Source: Hemerocallis citrina
Taxonomy: Eukaryota; Streptophyta; Magnoliopsida; Asparagales; Asphodelaceae
NCBI GenBank assembly: GCA_017893485.1
Contig: CM030368.1
Coordinates: 176,758,504 to 176,822,503, forward strand
Length of the DNA: 64,000 nt
Direction: 5' to 3'
A program made the position numbers and the translations under genes. The notes beneath the pieces are model-generated. The model was given only the letters and a program-made list of their open reading frames with translations. It was not told the DNA's origin and did not search any database. Shown in pieces: positions 36,728 through 49,315 of this stretch. Within the stretch, counting starts at the first letter, position 1. The number at the start of each line of letters is the position of its first letter.

Positions 36728-37584
36728 CTCGAAGCATGGATACGGGTACATGTATCCGGCACGCAGATACATCAGTTTTTCAAAAACTAGGATAGGGGTA
36801 CATTAGGATACGCTGAATTAAAATAATTTTAAAAATTTTATATAATAGATATATAAATAGTAAACTAAAATATTCAATTTAATACAAACATGAAAAATAA
36901 GAAACAAGAACATGGTAGTTAAAATTAATACAAGTCAATGTCAAACAAAACATACTAATGGATCATTCCAAGTTTCCAACAACACAAATATCAATATTAC
37001 ATAACCGAAATATTCAAATAAAAGTAGCCTAGTCTTAAACATATTCAATAGAATCAATATATCATAACTACATCTATCATAACTTCATAAGTCATAACCA
37101 TGAATCAACCAAGAACCTTCAATACTACATCATACTATCCTATATTATCTTAAACAAATCTAATACTCAAACACTAAAACGAATAAAGATGCACCAACTT
37201 GTACAATAATAGCAAGTAGTCAATCAACCAAAATAATATCAAGAACAACATTCTATATCTATCATTTTTTCGACGTCTTTTAATCAAATGAAATAAAATA
37301 ATATCTTTTAATCAAATGAAATTATGATTTGAAATGAGAAGACAAAGAGAATAGTAGAAAATATATATTTATCCCCCCTCCCTCCACGTATCTAAATAGT
37401 ATCCAAGGGTATCCCGACGTATCGGAGAGTATCTCCAGAGTATCCGATACTTTTTTCTTTATTTTTTTAAATAATTGTTGGGATACGTATCTAGTACGTA
37501 TCCGGCGAGTATCCAGAGAGTATCCCACCGGATACGTATTCGGTACAAGATATGCATTCTCGAAAGAGTATCTGTGCTTCCTAG
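36728..37584. mobile_element. hAT-like nonautonomous element
   Basis: The ends are imperfect inverted repeats (CTCGAAGCATGGATAC against CTAGGAAGCACAGATAC read inward). Flanks CCTACAAC (36720-36727) and CTTGCAAC (37585-37592) fit an 8-bp duplication with two transitions, the hAT length. The interior is rich in GTATC/GATAC words near both ends (subterminal repeats) and AT-rich between. No transposase. Confidence 0.6.
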
Positions 37585-37592
37585 CTTGCAAC

Positions 37593-38370
37593 TATCTGCA
37601 GCAACAACTGATTTGTCAAAAAATAGATTTGGTGCAGTTGAATGGGAAATCTGAATGTTTTTTTCTTTCTAATGGGTTAGCTGCAACGAAGCATTGTAAC
37701 AAAATTTTTTAGATATTACTAAACTGCTATTTAGAAGCAAGAAGAATTACTCACATATAGTCACCCTCTCTGACATGGTCACATCCATATTTATATTAAT
37801 TGAAAATTTACGATGCAAGCAAGGCTCAATTTCCTGTTACTCACTATCCAAGGGACCTACCGCCAGACAATAATGGCACTCACCAAATATAACATCTAAC
37901 TAAAACATGTATCTAGAACAAATTTTGTAACATGAAACCACCTTGAACATTAGTTTAGCAACAGATTAATTCCATTCCTCAGGCAAGTTAGTTTAAACTA
38001 ATTCAGACCCCCCCCCCCCCCTTCTAAAAAAAAGACATAATTCTTTATCACTAAAGATGCAAGTAAAGAAAAACGATGCGATTGTTAATAGTCGAACGAC
38101 CGGCTCCTTCCTCGCTCCCCCCGACCCCCAACCATCCTCCTCCCCCTCATCCCTTCAAATCTTCACTTGCTCCCAACCCGACCTCTTTCCTCTCCCCTCC
38201 TCCCTTCTCCCTCCTCCGGATCCTCTACTAAGTGTTGATTTGGGGAGTGAAGGAGGTTGTTGGCTCCTCCCTCCTCCCTACCCCACCAAAAATGTCTCCC
38301 TTCATATTCAAATGATAATAAAAATCATACAATAATCAAGAAAATTAATAGATGCTTGTTGTGGGATGAT
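37593..38370. other. Unassigned sequence with a poly-C run
   Basis: A run of about 12 C lies near 38010. The following C/T-rich stretch (38095-38290) has an open frame of 92 codons on the plus strand with a proline/serine-rich product, most likely chance. Nothing else recognised. Confidence 0.4.
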
Positions 38371-39070
38371 GGGGACGGTGGACAAGCTAGTTGAAAGAAA
38401 TGACTCACTTTTGACCTATCCAGTCGAATTTGGTCGGTGTCTGTGATTTCTCTCGGGTCAATGGGCTTGGAGGTGGTGTTTGTGTCACCATTGGGGGCGA
38501 TAGCAGTGGTGGTTGCAGTTGGGGGTGACAATGAACGATTGACAAGCTAAGTGATGAGAGAAATTGTTCAATTTTGCCTATTCTGGTTAGTTAGATTGGA
38601 TGGGTGTCTAGGGGTTTCTCTTGTACTAGTGGGCTTGGAGGTGAAATTTGTGTTACCGTTGGGGCGACGGTAGTTGGGGGTGACAGTAGAGGGTGGACAA
38701 TGTAGGTGATGGTAGAAATGACTCAATTTTAACATATTCAGGTCATATTAGGTGGATATTTGAGGCTTCTCTCATATTATTGAGTTTGAAGGTGGCGTTT
38801 GTGTTACCGTTCGAGGCGACGGCAGCTGTGGATGCAGATGGCGGAGGCAGTGGACATTGGTCAAGCTAGGGGATGCGAGAAATGGCTCAATTTTGACGTA
38901 TTCAGAACAGAGTTGGTGGGTGCCTGGGGTTTCTTTCATGTCATTGGGCTTGGAGGTAGCATTAGTGTTACCGTTAGAGGCGACAACAGTTGTGGTTGCT
39001 ATGGAGGCGACGATGAATAGAGGACAAGCTAGGGGATGAGAGGAAGAGCACAATTTTGACATATTGATGT
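38371..39070. repeat. ~155-165-bp tandem repeat, about 4.3 units
   Basis: Anchors 'ggacaagcta' or variants occur near 38387, 38541, 38694, 38860 and 39023. Each unit has 'aattttgacatattcag' and 'gggcttggaggtgg-gtttgtgttaccgtt' blocks. The units are diverged. The open frames on both strands in this array follow the repeat and are unlikely to be genes. Confidence 0.85.
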
Positions 39071-39234
39071 CAGATTTGGAGGGTGTTTGGGATTTGCTTT
39101 GGTTGGGTCGGTGGAAAAGTGAGTGGGTTTTGTTGTATTATATGAATGTTGGTTTTTTTTGTTGGATTTATGGGTATATTCTCTATATATAAATATTATA
39201 TGTGCATATGAGTAACACGTGTATTGAACGTACA

Positions 39235-39984
39235 ATTGATCGGATAAAACGGGTTTATGGGCTTACAACCCAGTACCCAAACTAGTATTTATTCTATAAA
39301 TACTGGCTTGTGATAGCAGTTTAGGTATTCCAATTTTGATACATGGGTAAATATCTCAAGCAACTTAGATCTAGATATTAACCCTAATCTCTCTTGATTA
39401 TTTCTCACAAAAACTTAACAATCTTGAGATATTATAAAATTGAGATTAAGAGAGTTTGAGTTCTGTTCGTCAGAATCTCACTCCGTCGTCGCTCGATGTC
39501 GCACACCACCACACGATGCTGCTCTAGTTTCTGACGTCGCTCGCCACCAGACGATGCCGCAACTCCTCGCCCGATCACGCGAGCCATCTTCTTCCCTTTC
39601 CGAGATCTGATCGCAATCGAGGAGAAGTCAGATCCAAGTTTGGGTGGATCCCATATCGCAATTTGGGGCTTCTAATTGGATTTTTCTTGGGTGTTTGGTG
39701 TTCTGGGGTGAAGTCCAAGATCAGATCAGATCTGTTTGTGCTTTTAGCTATTTTCTGTGTTCAGATTGATCAGATCAGATCTCATTATTGCTGTTGTGTG
39801 CTTCATAACTCTTGATCTTCATCAAGATTCGTTCAACTCTAAACCCTAATTTAATTTCAATTTATTATTAGGGATTTTTTTACAGAAAACACCTTTTCTT
39901 TTGCTGAAATTGCGTAAACAGTAATCATTCAAAAAGAACGAACCCTCTAACTCTTGGAATCTTTTGTTTATTCCTTAAAGATGG
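39235..39984 (+). other. Probable leader/LTR remnant of a copia element
   Basis: A TATA-like 'attctataaatactgg' (near 39290) and a non-coding stretch lead into the gag fragment. No PBS or complete LTR was found. Confidence 0.4.
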
Positions 39985-40544
39985 AAACATAATCGTCTGT
40001 ACGAGATTCCTAAACTAGAGGGATTCAGTAGTGCTGAATTTAATAGCTAGAAGAGAAAGGCACAATACGAAATGAAAATTATGAAAATTTTCTATACATG
40101 CCAAACAACCTATGATGAATGTGTTGAAGATGTTGATGATGCAACGTGGGAAACTGATGAGGACTTGTGCAGAGAATTCTTATTAAATAGCATATCAGAT
40201 CGCCTTGCAGACGTGTATACGAAATATGAAACAGCTAAACAAATTTGGGATAATTTACTAGATGAATTTTAAAAGGAAGAGAAAGTGTCTAAAGCACATC
40301 TAGTTGATAAATTCATGGATTTTTGTTTTAAAGAAGAAAATGCAATCCTTCCTCAGGTAACAGATTTAGAGAATCTTTTAGGGAAACTAAAATCAGAAAA
40401 CATTACTGTGTGTAATGAGTTTCTCGCTGGTGCAATAATTTATAAGTTACCAGCTTCATTGATATCTTTTAAAACTGAGATGTATAGGTTACCTGAAAAA
40501 AATTAAACTTGCACATCTGAAACGTTGCATCAAAGTTGAAGATG
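39985..40544 (+). pseudogene. Ty1/copia gag fragment, cut by an LTR insertion
   Basis: The frame has IPKLEGFSSAEFN, then ATWETDEDLC, SDRLADVYTKYETAKQIWDNL, then DKFMDF, NLLGKLKSENITVCNEFLAGAIIYKLP, a copia gag (UBN2-type) pattern. Stops interrupt it near 40052 and 40270 and a shift near 40500. It is cut at 40544 where the LTR of the next element starts. The rest of this copia element is not found in the window. Confidence 0.88.
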
Positions 40545-42662
40545 TGTAACACCCCACAAAATTGGAAATGACAATTTTGTCCTCGTGTGTTAAGCATGTG
40601 TATTTTGTAACGTACTTCAATACATATTTTTGGATTTTAATTATTTATGAATTTACCGTATTCTTAAAATCCTATTGGAGTTAACTCAAATATAATATTC
40701 CGATCTTTGTGTTTTACGTGTTTTATACGTATTATCAATGCACGTATCGATTACGTATTTTCTACCGCTACATGTGATATTTTCTATGTGCATCGATTAT
40801 TTATTTAATAACGTGTTCAAATTTTTTTTGTTAACGGAAATTTATTTTTCTCCTATTTGATTAAAATACTTTTATACGTGCGGTGCACGTGTTTTCTATG
40901 TACGTAGTGATTACGTCATGGAATATGTAAGCCTTGTTTTCCCAAATACTTATTTTCTAAATATTTCCTGTATTTTGACTAATTATAAATTCACTTTGTT
41001 TGAAATTTGTTTCGGATATTTTATTAAAGTGTTTTCTAATCGAAAACTATATTTTTGTTCGAATAATGGCATATTTTAATTTCTATTTCCATTTGATCGG
41101 TTATTTGTATCTTTTACTCAATTTAAATTTAAATGTGTTGTTGTTGTTATGTTATTTTGATAAATGTATACTTTGTTATATAAGTCTTATCATTATTATT
41201 ATTATTATTATTTTTGTAAAGCCCGAATATGCTTATTTAGTTGTATTTTATTTTGTGATTTGATGTATGTTTATATGTACATTTAAAAAAAACATTTTAT
41301 TTTGTTTATTTTATTGTAATAAACCCTATTTAAAACTCTATTTTCCTTATTGGATATTTTTCCTAAACCCAATACCCACCCTCCTATTGGATCATCTACC
41401 CATCTAAACCCAAACCCATAACCCTATCTATATAAACCTAATTAACCTCTAAACCCTAACCTAATAACCCTACCCCTCTACCTACTGTACACACCAGCCG
41501 CCAATCCCCCTATTACCCTGTTCACCCTCTCTCTCCCTCGTCTCCTATCCCGATCTCCCTAACCCATTTCCCTTCTCATCTCCATTGCTCCGATCGTCAA
41601 CACCCTCCGATCACTGTTCCCTTGTCAACCTCGTCATCCTCTCCTCGTCGCTTCCCCCGTCATCATCCCTACCATAGCCCAAGATCCCACCCTAAACCAA
41701 TCCACCGAACCCATCGCCATTAACCTTTGCCTCATCGCCACGTCGCTTTCACTCACTGTCGCCCACTGCAATCCCTCGCCATGCACCCCCGCAACCTCTG
41801 CCGATACCTAGCGCTGTTGTCGTCGCCATTCAAGCCCCCGACCGCGCTGTCGTCGTCCCTCTTTTTTTGATTCAAAAACAGAGCTCCACTCTTTCGTCGG
41901 GACCGCTGGCGTTGCGTTGCCTCCCGACCAGCGCACCGCCATGGCGACCTCTAGCCGCCCAAGCCCTGCTATCCGCCGCGAGCCCCTGCCACAGTCGCAT
42001 CGCGCCATTGTTGCCCACGCTCTCTCTCTCTCTCTTTGTCAAAGGAAGAAGACGAATCGTGAGTGGTCGCCCCCGCTGTTTGCTGTCATGCCCCGCTTCC
42101 CAAAAAGAATACGAAATACGGATACGTAACAAAAGCCCAGCGAATAATTTTCATCATCCATAAGCTGTTCCAGAATCTTTACAACACATCACAGAAATAA
42201 TCAGAGTCGGAAGCAAAAGTATCAACCAACATGCATAATTGAAACAAATTACCAACAGAAATTTACTTGAAACCAAATACAATATTCTCAAATAAATCAG
42301 AGTCTGGACAGAAACAAATATCCTGGGTCACATCGCCCAAATACAAATAATATCCAATAAACCAAATATACTTTTATTCAAGTTCAAGCATCAACTAATA
42401 ATAATAATAAAACAGAAACTCCAGCACTAATAAATCATCTTGCCAATACCTTCTGGCAGCTGACCATCCTGATCTGCAATTTAGTAAATTTGCAGGAAAA
42501 GGGAAAAAGAAAAAAATAAGTACCCGTCAATTGCAAGTCGCGGGTCACAAATAATATAGGATACAAGCACATAGGGAAAACTAATAGATCTAATTAATAG
42601 TAGAAACAGACCTAGAATGGTATGGCAGAATCAACTAGCATGGTATACTAACATGTGTCAAG

Positions 42663-44453
42663 TGTAATACCCCAGATCTGCAGCGAACAGTCGACTGGTA
42701 GTATTAGCAGTCGACTGGTCTGTGCGGATTTGAGATGGATTTGAGAAGGATTGAGAAATTTAGTCCCACATGGGAAGTATAGAAAAACTAATTTGAGTAT
42801 AAATACTATTTGCCAATGATCAAGAGTCACCTAATTGGTTAACCACCTTTTGAGAGGCAGCCTGTGGTGGGCAGTTGTACTACATAGTATCTAATTTATC
42901 TTCTGAAAAATATTAAAATTGTCTGAGTATTGGGGCGGGGCGTTACAAATGGTATCAGAGCCGACTTTCGACACCGGGTGTAGAAGAGGTCAGGAGATCT
43001 GCGGTGTTGAGAGTCACTTATCTCCGGGATCAGGAAGGATCTGCGGTGTTGAGGGTGATTTATCTCCGGGATCGAGGACTATACCACATCGGCTAGAAAG
43101 GGCGGTCCTACACTAGATGTGTGCCCTGTACTCAGCGAGGATGCTGATTTCTAAGGTGGGGTGTATGTAATACCCCAGATCTTGCAGCGAACAGTCGACT
43201 GGTTGGATTAGCAGTCGACTGGTCTGCGCGGGATTTGAGAATTTGAGAAGGATTTGAGAAATATAGTCCCACATGGGAAGTATACAAAAACTAATTTGAG
43301 TATAAATACTGTTAGCCAATGATCAAGAGTCACCAATTCGGTTAACCACCTTTTGAGAGGCAGCCTGTGGTGGGCAGTTGTACTACATAGTGTCTAATTT
43401 GTCTTCTAAAAATATTAAAATTGTCTGAGTATTCGGGCGGGGCGTTACAAATGTAATCAGAGCCGACTTTCAACGCCGGGTGTAGAAGAGGTCAGGAGAT
43501 CTGCGGTGATGAGAGTCACTTATCTCCGGGATCATGAAGGATCTGCGGTGTTGAGAGTGATTTATCTCCGGGATCGAGGACTATACTACATCGGCTAGAA
43601 AGGGCGGTCCTACACTAGATATGAGCCCTATACTCAGCGAGGACGCTAATTTCTAAGGGGGTGTATGTAATACCCCAGATCTGCAGCGAACAGTCGACTG
43701 GTAGTATTAGCAGTCGACTGGTCTGCGCGGATTTGAGATGGATTTGAGAAGGATTGAGAAATTTAGTCCCACATGGGAAGTATACAAAAACTAATTTGAG
43801 TATAAATACTATTTGCCAATGATCAAGAGTCACCTAATTGGTTAACCACCTTTTGAGAGGCAGCCTGTGGTGGGCAATTGTACTACATAGTATCTAATTT
43901 GTCTTCTAAAAAATATTAAAATTGTCTGAGTATTGGGACGGGGCGTTACAAATGGTATCAGAGCCAACTTTCGACACCGAGTGTAGAAGAGGTCAGGAGA
44001 TCTGCGGTTTTGAGAGTCACTTATCTCCGGAATCAGGAAGGATCTGCGGTGTTGAGGGTGATTTATCTCCGGGATCGAGGACTATACCACATCGGCTAGA
44101 AAGGGCGGTCCTACACTAGATGTGTGCCCTGTACTCAGCGAGGATGCTAATTTCTAAGGTGGGGTGTATGTAATACCCCAGATCTTGCAGCGAACAGTCG
44201 ACTGGTTGGATTAACAGTCGACTGGTCTGCGCGGGATTTGAGAATTTGAAAAGGATTTGAGAAATATAGTCCCACATGGGAAGTATACAAAAACTAATTT
44301 GAGTATAAATACTGTTAGCCAATGATCAAGAGTCACCAATTCGGTTAACCACCTTTTAAGAGGCAGCCTGTGGTGGGCAGTTGTACTACATAGTATCTAA
44401 TTTGTATTTCTAAAAATATTAAAATTGTCTGAGTATTGGGGCGGGGCGTTACA
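42663..44453 (+). mobile_element. Tandem TRIM array: four LTRs, three internal domains
   Basis: LTRs of 284-285 bp lie at 42663-42947, 43166-43449, 43666-43950 and 44169-44453, each starting TGTAATACCCC and ending GGCGTTACA, separated by internal regions of 216-218 bp. One perfect TSD, TCAAG (42658-42662, 44454-44458), flanks the whole block and none lies between. First and third LTRs match each other best, as do second and fourth; first and third internal regions likewise, so the repeat period is 1,003 bp. PBSs TGGTATCAGAGCC follow the first and third LTRs; the second is altered. Confidence 0.95.
42950..42962 (+). promoter_or_regulatory. TRIM primer binding site
   Basis: TGGTATCAGAGCC starts two bases after the first LTR. 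The equivalent site after the third LTR is intact; the one after the second reads TGTAATCAGAGCC. Confidence 0.88.
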
Positions 44454-47400
44454 TCAAGTGTTAAGTGTCAAGTGTCAGATAGTATGCAAACAGATATACA
44501 GATAGTGTCAAGTAATGTGTCACAAGGTAGTGTCAGACAGAGAACAAATAATCATATAATCAGATAACAGATAGTCAGATACGTATAACAGATTCATATT
44601 CAGATTTCAAATTTCAAATTTCAGATACAGATTTTTATAAGTCTTGTATTAATTACTAACTAGGTAGCACTTTATGTGCCATCTTTTTATCACATAGTTT
44701 CTACATTCAAAATAGTTACGTTTGTAGATTTCGTAAGGGATCATATAGGGCCGTGTACTCAGGGTTCAGACAAATATCAAATAACAGACGTACATGTAAC
44801 ATGATCTCATACAGGTAACAGACGATCATGTAACATGATCTCATACAAATAACAGATAATCAGATGGGAAACACGGGCCCCCTTCTAAGTACACATTTCT
44901 ATGCTTTCCCACTACTAGATCTTTTCCTTAAACCCCGACTTAGTTACTTTTACTATGGTCATCAAACATGAATGAATTTGTACAAAATAGTGTCAAACTA
45001 ACATGGTATAATCAGTATTAGGTTCAGGGAAATAAATAAACATGCATAGATGATATACAGTCACATAAACGAGCAAAACAGTGTATGTTCATATTCAGGA
45101 CAGCATGACAGTACAGTACTAAAACAGTGATTCTTGTCGCTACAGAAATGCAAATATAGATCTGTCAAAGGATATAGAAAATAGACATCCACACGAATCC
45201 AGCGAATATAAATCAGTCATATATTACTTCACAATATCATAACTCAAAACAGGTTCGAAAACAGAAAACATGTTCAGTCAGAAATCAGGAAAACGAATTC
45301 TCAGTCAGAAAAACAGCATCAAAACCTCTTAATTAAATTTAGGAAAATTCTGGGGTATTCCCCTATATGTCTAGAATCAAAATATAAAGTTTTAGAATTT
45401 TCTAGTAAGAATAGATCAGTCATCAAAAATACTAAAGTATCAAGAAAACATAGTTTAGTGAATCTGAAAATCCCAACACTGCTGTACGAAAACTAAGATA
45501 TCTCGCAACCAGTGAAACGAAATTCAACTCCGCCAAAGGGATATGAAAATAGATAGAATATACTAACTTTCATATTTCACAAACATTTTTCATACAGTAT
45601 AAGGAATCATAGTGAAAATAGGGTTCTTTGTAGAACAACGAGCAAAATACAGCACATATAGATTTTAGAAACGAGCATGAAACATCACATAAAACTTATC
45701 AATAAAATTCATCAAAATTCTGGGTAATCCCTAACTTCATAAAGAAACACTGATCAAAATATTGGATCAAGATAATATGTATAGAATATTTCTTGAAATA
45801 GTTTGTTAACAAAATTAACCCAAAACCGAATCTGGAATAGATCGACACCTCTGTACTAAAACAGTCATAACTCAGTCATACGACATCCAAATCAAGAAAA
45901 ACTTGTGAGGTTTGAAAATAGACAAAATTATCTAAAATTCACATTTTATACTGGAATCAAGATACTGGCTGTAGCATAGACGAAAACAGCAAACAACACA
46001 GAACATTCAGAAAATACAGATTTCACACTTCAAAACAAAAACAACATTTCGTCAAGAATATTGATCCAAACACATCCAAACTTGAAATACAACCTACCAA
46101 GCATCTAAACATCATGATTTAGGGTTATTAACATGTCCGCACCTATTATTTCACATGGGTCTCAATCAAAACACAACTTTGCACACAAATTTCACATACA
46201 TGTTCAAAATCAAGAATTGGACGAATCCTAGGTTATTTTATGTCAAGATTTATGTCGTGAGTCTTCTATGGCCAAAATATCACAATAGGGACAAAACCCA
46301 TCAAGGAAAACACAATCAAGAGTCGTCTCTAGACCCAACTACACTATAGGTGAACTTTTTGACTTGTATCAAACAAATGAATTGGAGTACAAGTTACTTG
46401 CCTTGATTTGGAGATGAAGAACGATGCAAATCAAAAGAAGGAGCAATCCCCACGAACGAAAATCCACGAACTCACGAACGATCCACACGCGCACTCGAGC
46501 ACGCGCAATAGAAACCCAAGAGCAAGAAAGCGCAAGACGACAGATGGAGAGAAACGGGAGAGATGAAGCACGAAAATAGGTTACAATGGTTTTGGGAAAA
46601 AAGAGAATATGTAGTTTCGGTTGAACACATAAACAAGAGTATATATATAGTGTATAAATAATAGGGTTTAGAGAAAGATAGGGAGGGTGCCTATGACGGC
46701 TACAGGAAGAAATGAAGTGGGTCGGGTGTTTTGGTAGTAATCCGGGTGCTTGGGTATAGTTCACGGTTTGATTCAAGAAGGATTTGGTAGGCTAATAATT
46801 AGGAAAGTTTAAATGGTAATAGGTAGTAATCAATCTGATGGTATAAAGGTATAGGATTAGGATTAATTATGTGGGTGTAGGATTAATAGTAGGTTTAAAG
46901 ATATAATAGGTGATGATAATTGGTATAGGGTTTGGATATAATGCATATTAAAATGGATCCAGGTGATAGTTTTAGGTAATGGATTTTAAGATGGAATAAT
47001 GGGTTGTAGATGGGTATTGGGTATATGTGTGAGTTTGAGTATGAAGATCCAAAATGTGATAGGGCACAAATGAATGAATTAAAATAACAAAATGGTGATA
47101 AAAATAAATTTAACAGTAAGAGTCAAAGATAATGGCATGAGCAAAAAGAGACGAATCAAAAGACGGACAATGAATCAAGAACTCAAATAAAAGAAGACAA
47201 AAATAATAAAATGAAAAATATATTGAAACAAAAATCCAATATACGGTCCAAAAGAAATACAAGAGGAATACAACGAGAGAAATTACACCAAAATAAAAAA
47301 TACACTCAAAAACACATAAAACGAAAACAGGGGTTACATTTGCTGTTCTGGGCTCTTGATCCGCTGCTCGCTGTCCCGTGTTTAGGTCAGATCCAGTGTG

Positions 47401-49079
47401 TAGGAGAGCTGCCATTGGACGAAGTTGGTGTCCCGTGTTTTGGCGCAGCAGATCCTCCATTTGCTGTTTGGTGTTCGCCCCGATCTGGTGTGGAGTTTTA
47501 CCGCGAGTTGCTATTGGTTTCTTCGCAGGGGTTTCGCACATATTTTTGGGAGATTTCACCCAGGATTTCCGATCCCGTTATTCTCAATTACCGGATCTAA
47601 TCGATGTCCTAAAGGCAAGTATTCTTCTTGTACAATTTATTGTCCTAATACAAGCTTTTAATTGAAAATACCGCAAATATATTGTAGTTGTGACTCCTTC
47701 TTGTTTTGTCATTTGTTGATCTTGAATTATTCATCGTCGATTCCATTATCTTAAGAGTCACAACAATTTCATTGTTATATTTACAACTAATTGGACTCAT
47801 TTTATCTCCTAGACACTTGAACACATGAAACTAAGAAACCCTAGACTTGTAGATGTGTGTTGTATCATGTGTGTGATGACCTTGCATACCTTTGGTTGAG
47901 AAATAGATGTTGCTTGTTGATTTGATAACTACTACATCCGTATTTGTATCACACATTAATCTAGACTCATAATAACCAATTATCATGCAACTTATATAGG
48001 AAAAACAGTCACACTTGTTGCTGTCCTGAACTTTACTTACTGTTTCGACCCCTTTAAAGTCAAAATTGGAACTTGAGCCCTGAACATGAAATGTATCTCT
48101 AAATGTCTAGATATCAATAGCCTCCAGAATTTTTGAATTTTGAGTTATGATCTAGGAGATATCGCAGTTTTACTGCTGCTGTGTCGGTAGTCACAGATTC
48201 ACAAAACTGCTACACCTCTTTAGTTTGCAAATTATTTTAACTATGTAACCTGTAAGTAATGGACTTGAAATTTTACATGATGTTATGGGACACTCTAGAG
48301 AACATCCCCAAATTATCTCAGAACAATGTTTCAATACTGTTTCACATGTATAAACTCAGATTCACAAATTCTGGCTGAATACAAAAGTTGTATAGTTTTT
48401 TGTTTTGACACATGTTACCACAACTTTTATGTACCTTAATTGTATGCGTTGGAACTGGGCAGGAGTCTAGTTTCTAGATCTTCTGACGGATCCACTTTTT
48501 CTATCTTGTAGCAACGGGAATCACAGTTTTGGTGCAGCAACCTCATGCTGTCCAGATTTGAGATTTTTGTTGTTCTTAATATTTTGATCTGTTTTGATCC
48601 TCAAACTTGTATCCTATCTAGCCTAGACTTGTTCCATGTACTTGATTATATTTTTTTGACATGTTTCGCACACTTTCATGCTTACTTGATGATAATAATA
48701 AATAATAAGCCGGAGTTTAAGGGAAAGACCATAGTAGTGGACAATATAGGTAAGTGTACTCAGAAGGGGGCCCGTGTTTCCCAATACTTGATTCATGAAC
48801 TTGTTGTATCTTGATCGATTCATGGAGCCATTACTTGGCTCATGAACTTGTTTGATTCATGAACCCATTGTGCGATTCTTGAACTTGTTAGTGGATTCAC
48901 GAACTTGTTTCGTGAACTTGTTATTTATTTTCCGATTCATGAACCATGCTTGCTTGACACTTGATACCTGAGTACGCCACCCTATAGACTCCATCACTAG
49001 GTCTAAACATAACTGATTTGTATGTAGCAACCATGTAGTAAAAAGATGCATGCATGAAGTGCTACATAGATAGTAATAA

Positions 49080-49315
49080 CTACAAGACTTGATACATGAA
49101 ACTTGAACTTGATACATATTTACTTGATACTTGATGACATGTTACATGAGACTTGATACTTGAGTATAATACTTGACACTTGTTACTTAATACTTGTACT
49201 TGCAACTTGACACTAGACTTGAGACTTGTTGCGTGACACTTATACTTGATACTTGTCACTTGATGTTGGATACTCTTATATGTCACTAGTCACTTGATCT
49301 ACTATTAGTATTTGT
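49080..49315. repeat. Degenerate ACTTGATACTTG repeats
   Basis: Many short ACTTGATAC and ACTTG words follow one another without a fixed period. The same LTR position in other type I copies holds CTGTTACTG words. Confidence 0.7.

Larger units (their letters stand above)
42084..47338 (-). mobile_element. Type I solo LTR (minus) nested in the previous LTR
   Basis: On the plus strand it starts TGTCATGCCCCGCTTCCC and ends AGGGGTTACA, with perfect TTTGC flanks (42079-42083, 47339-47343). The left end is the reverse complement of the 49790-49872 end of its host, so the two are related but opposite. Without the TRIM array it is about 3.5 kb. The reversed 'ggaaacacgggcccccttct' block lies near 44869. 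Confidence 0.92.

Noticed and set aside
41808..42163. Arg/Ala/Pro-rich ORFs on both strands
   Set aside because: They come from the GC-rich leader part of the type I LTR, cut by the nested LTR.
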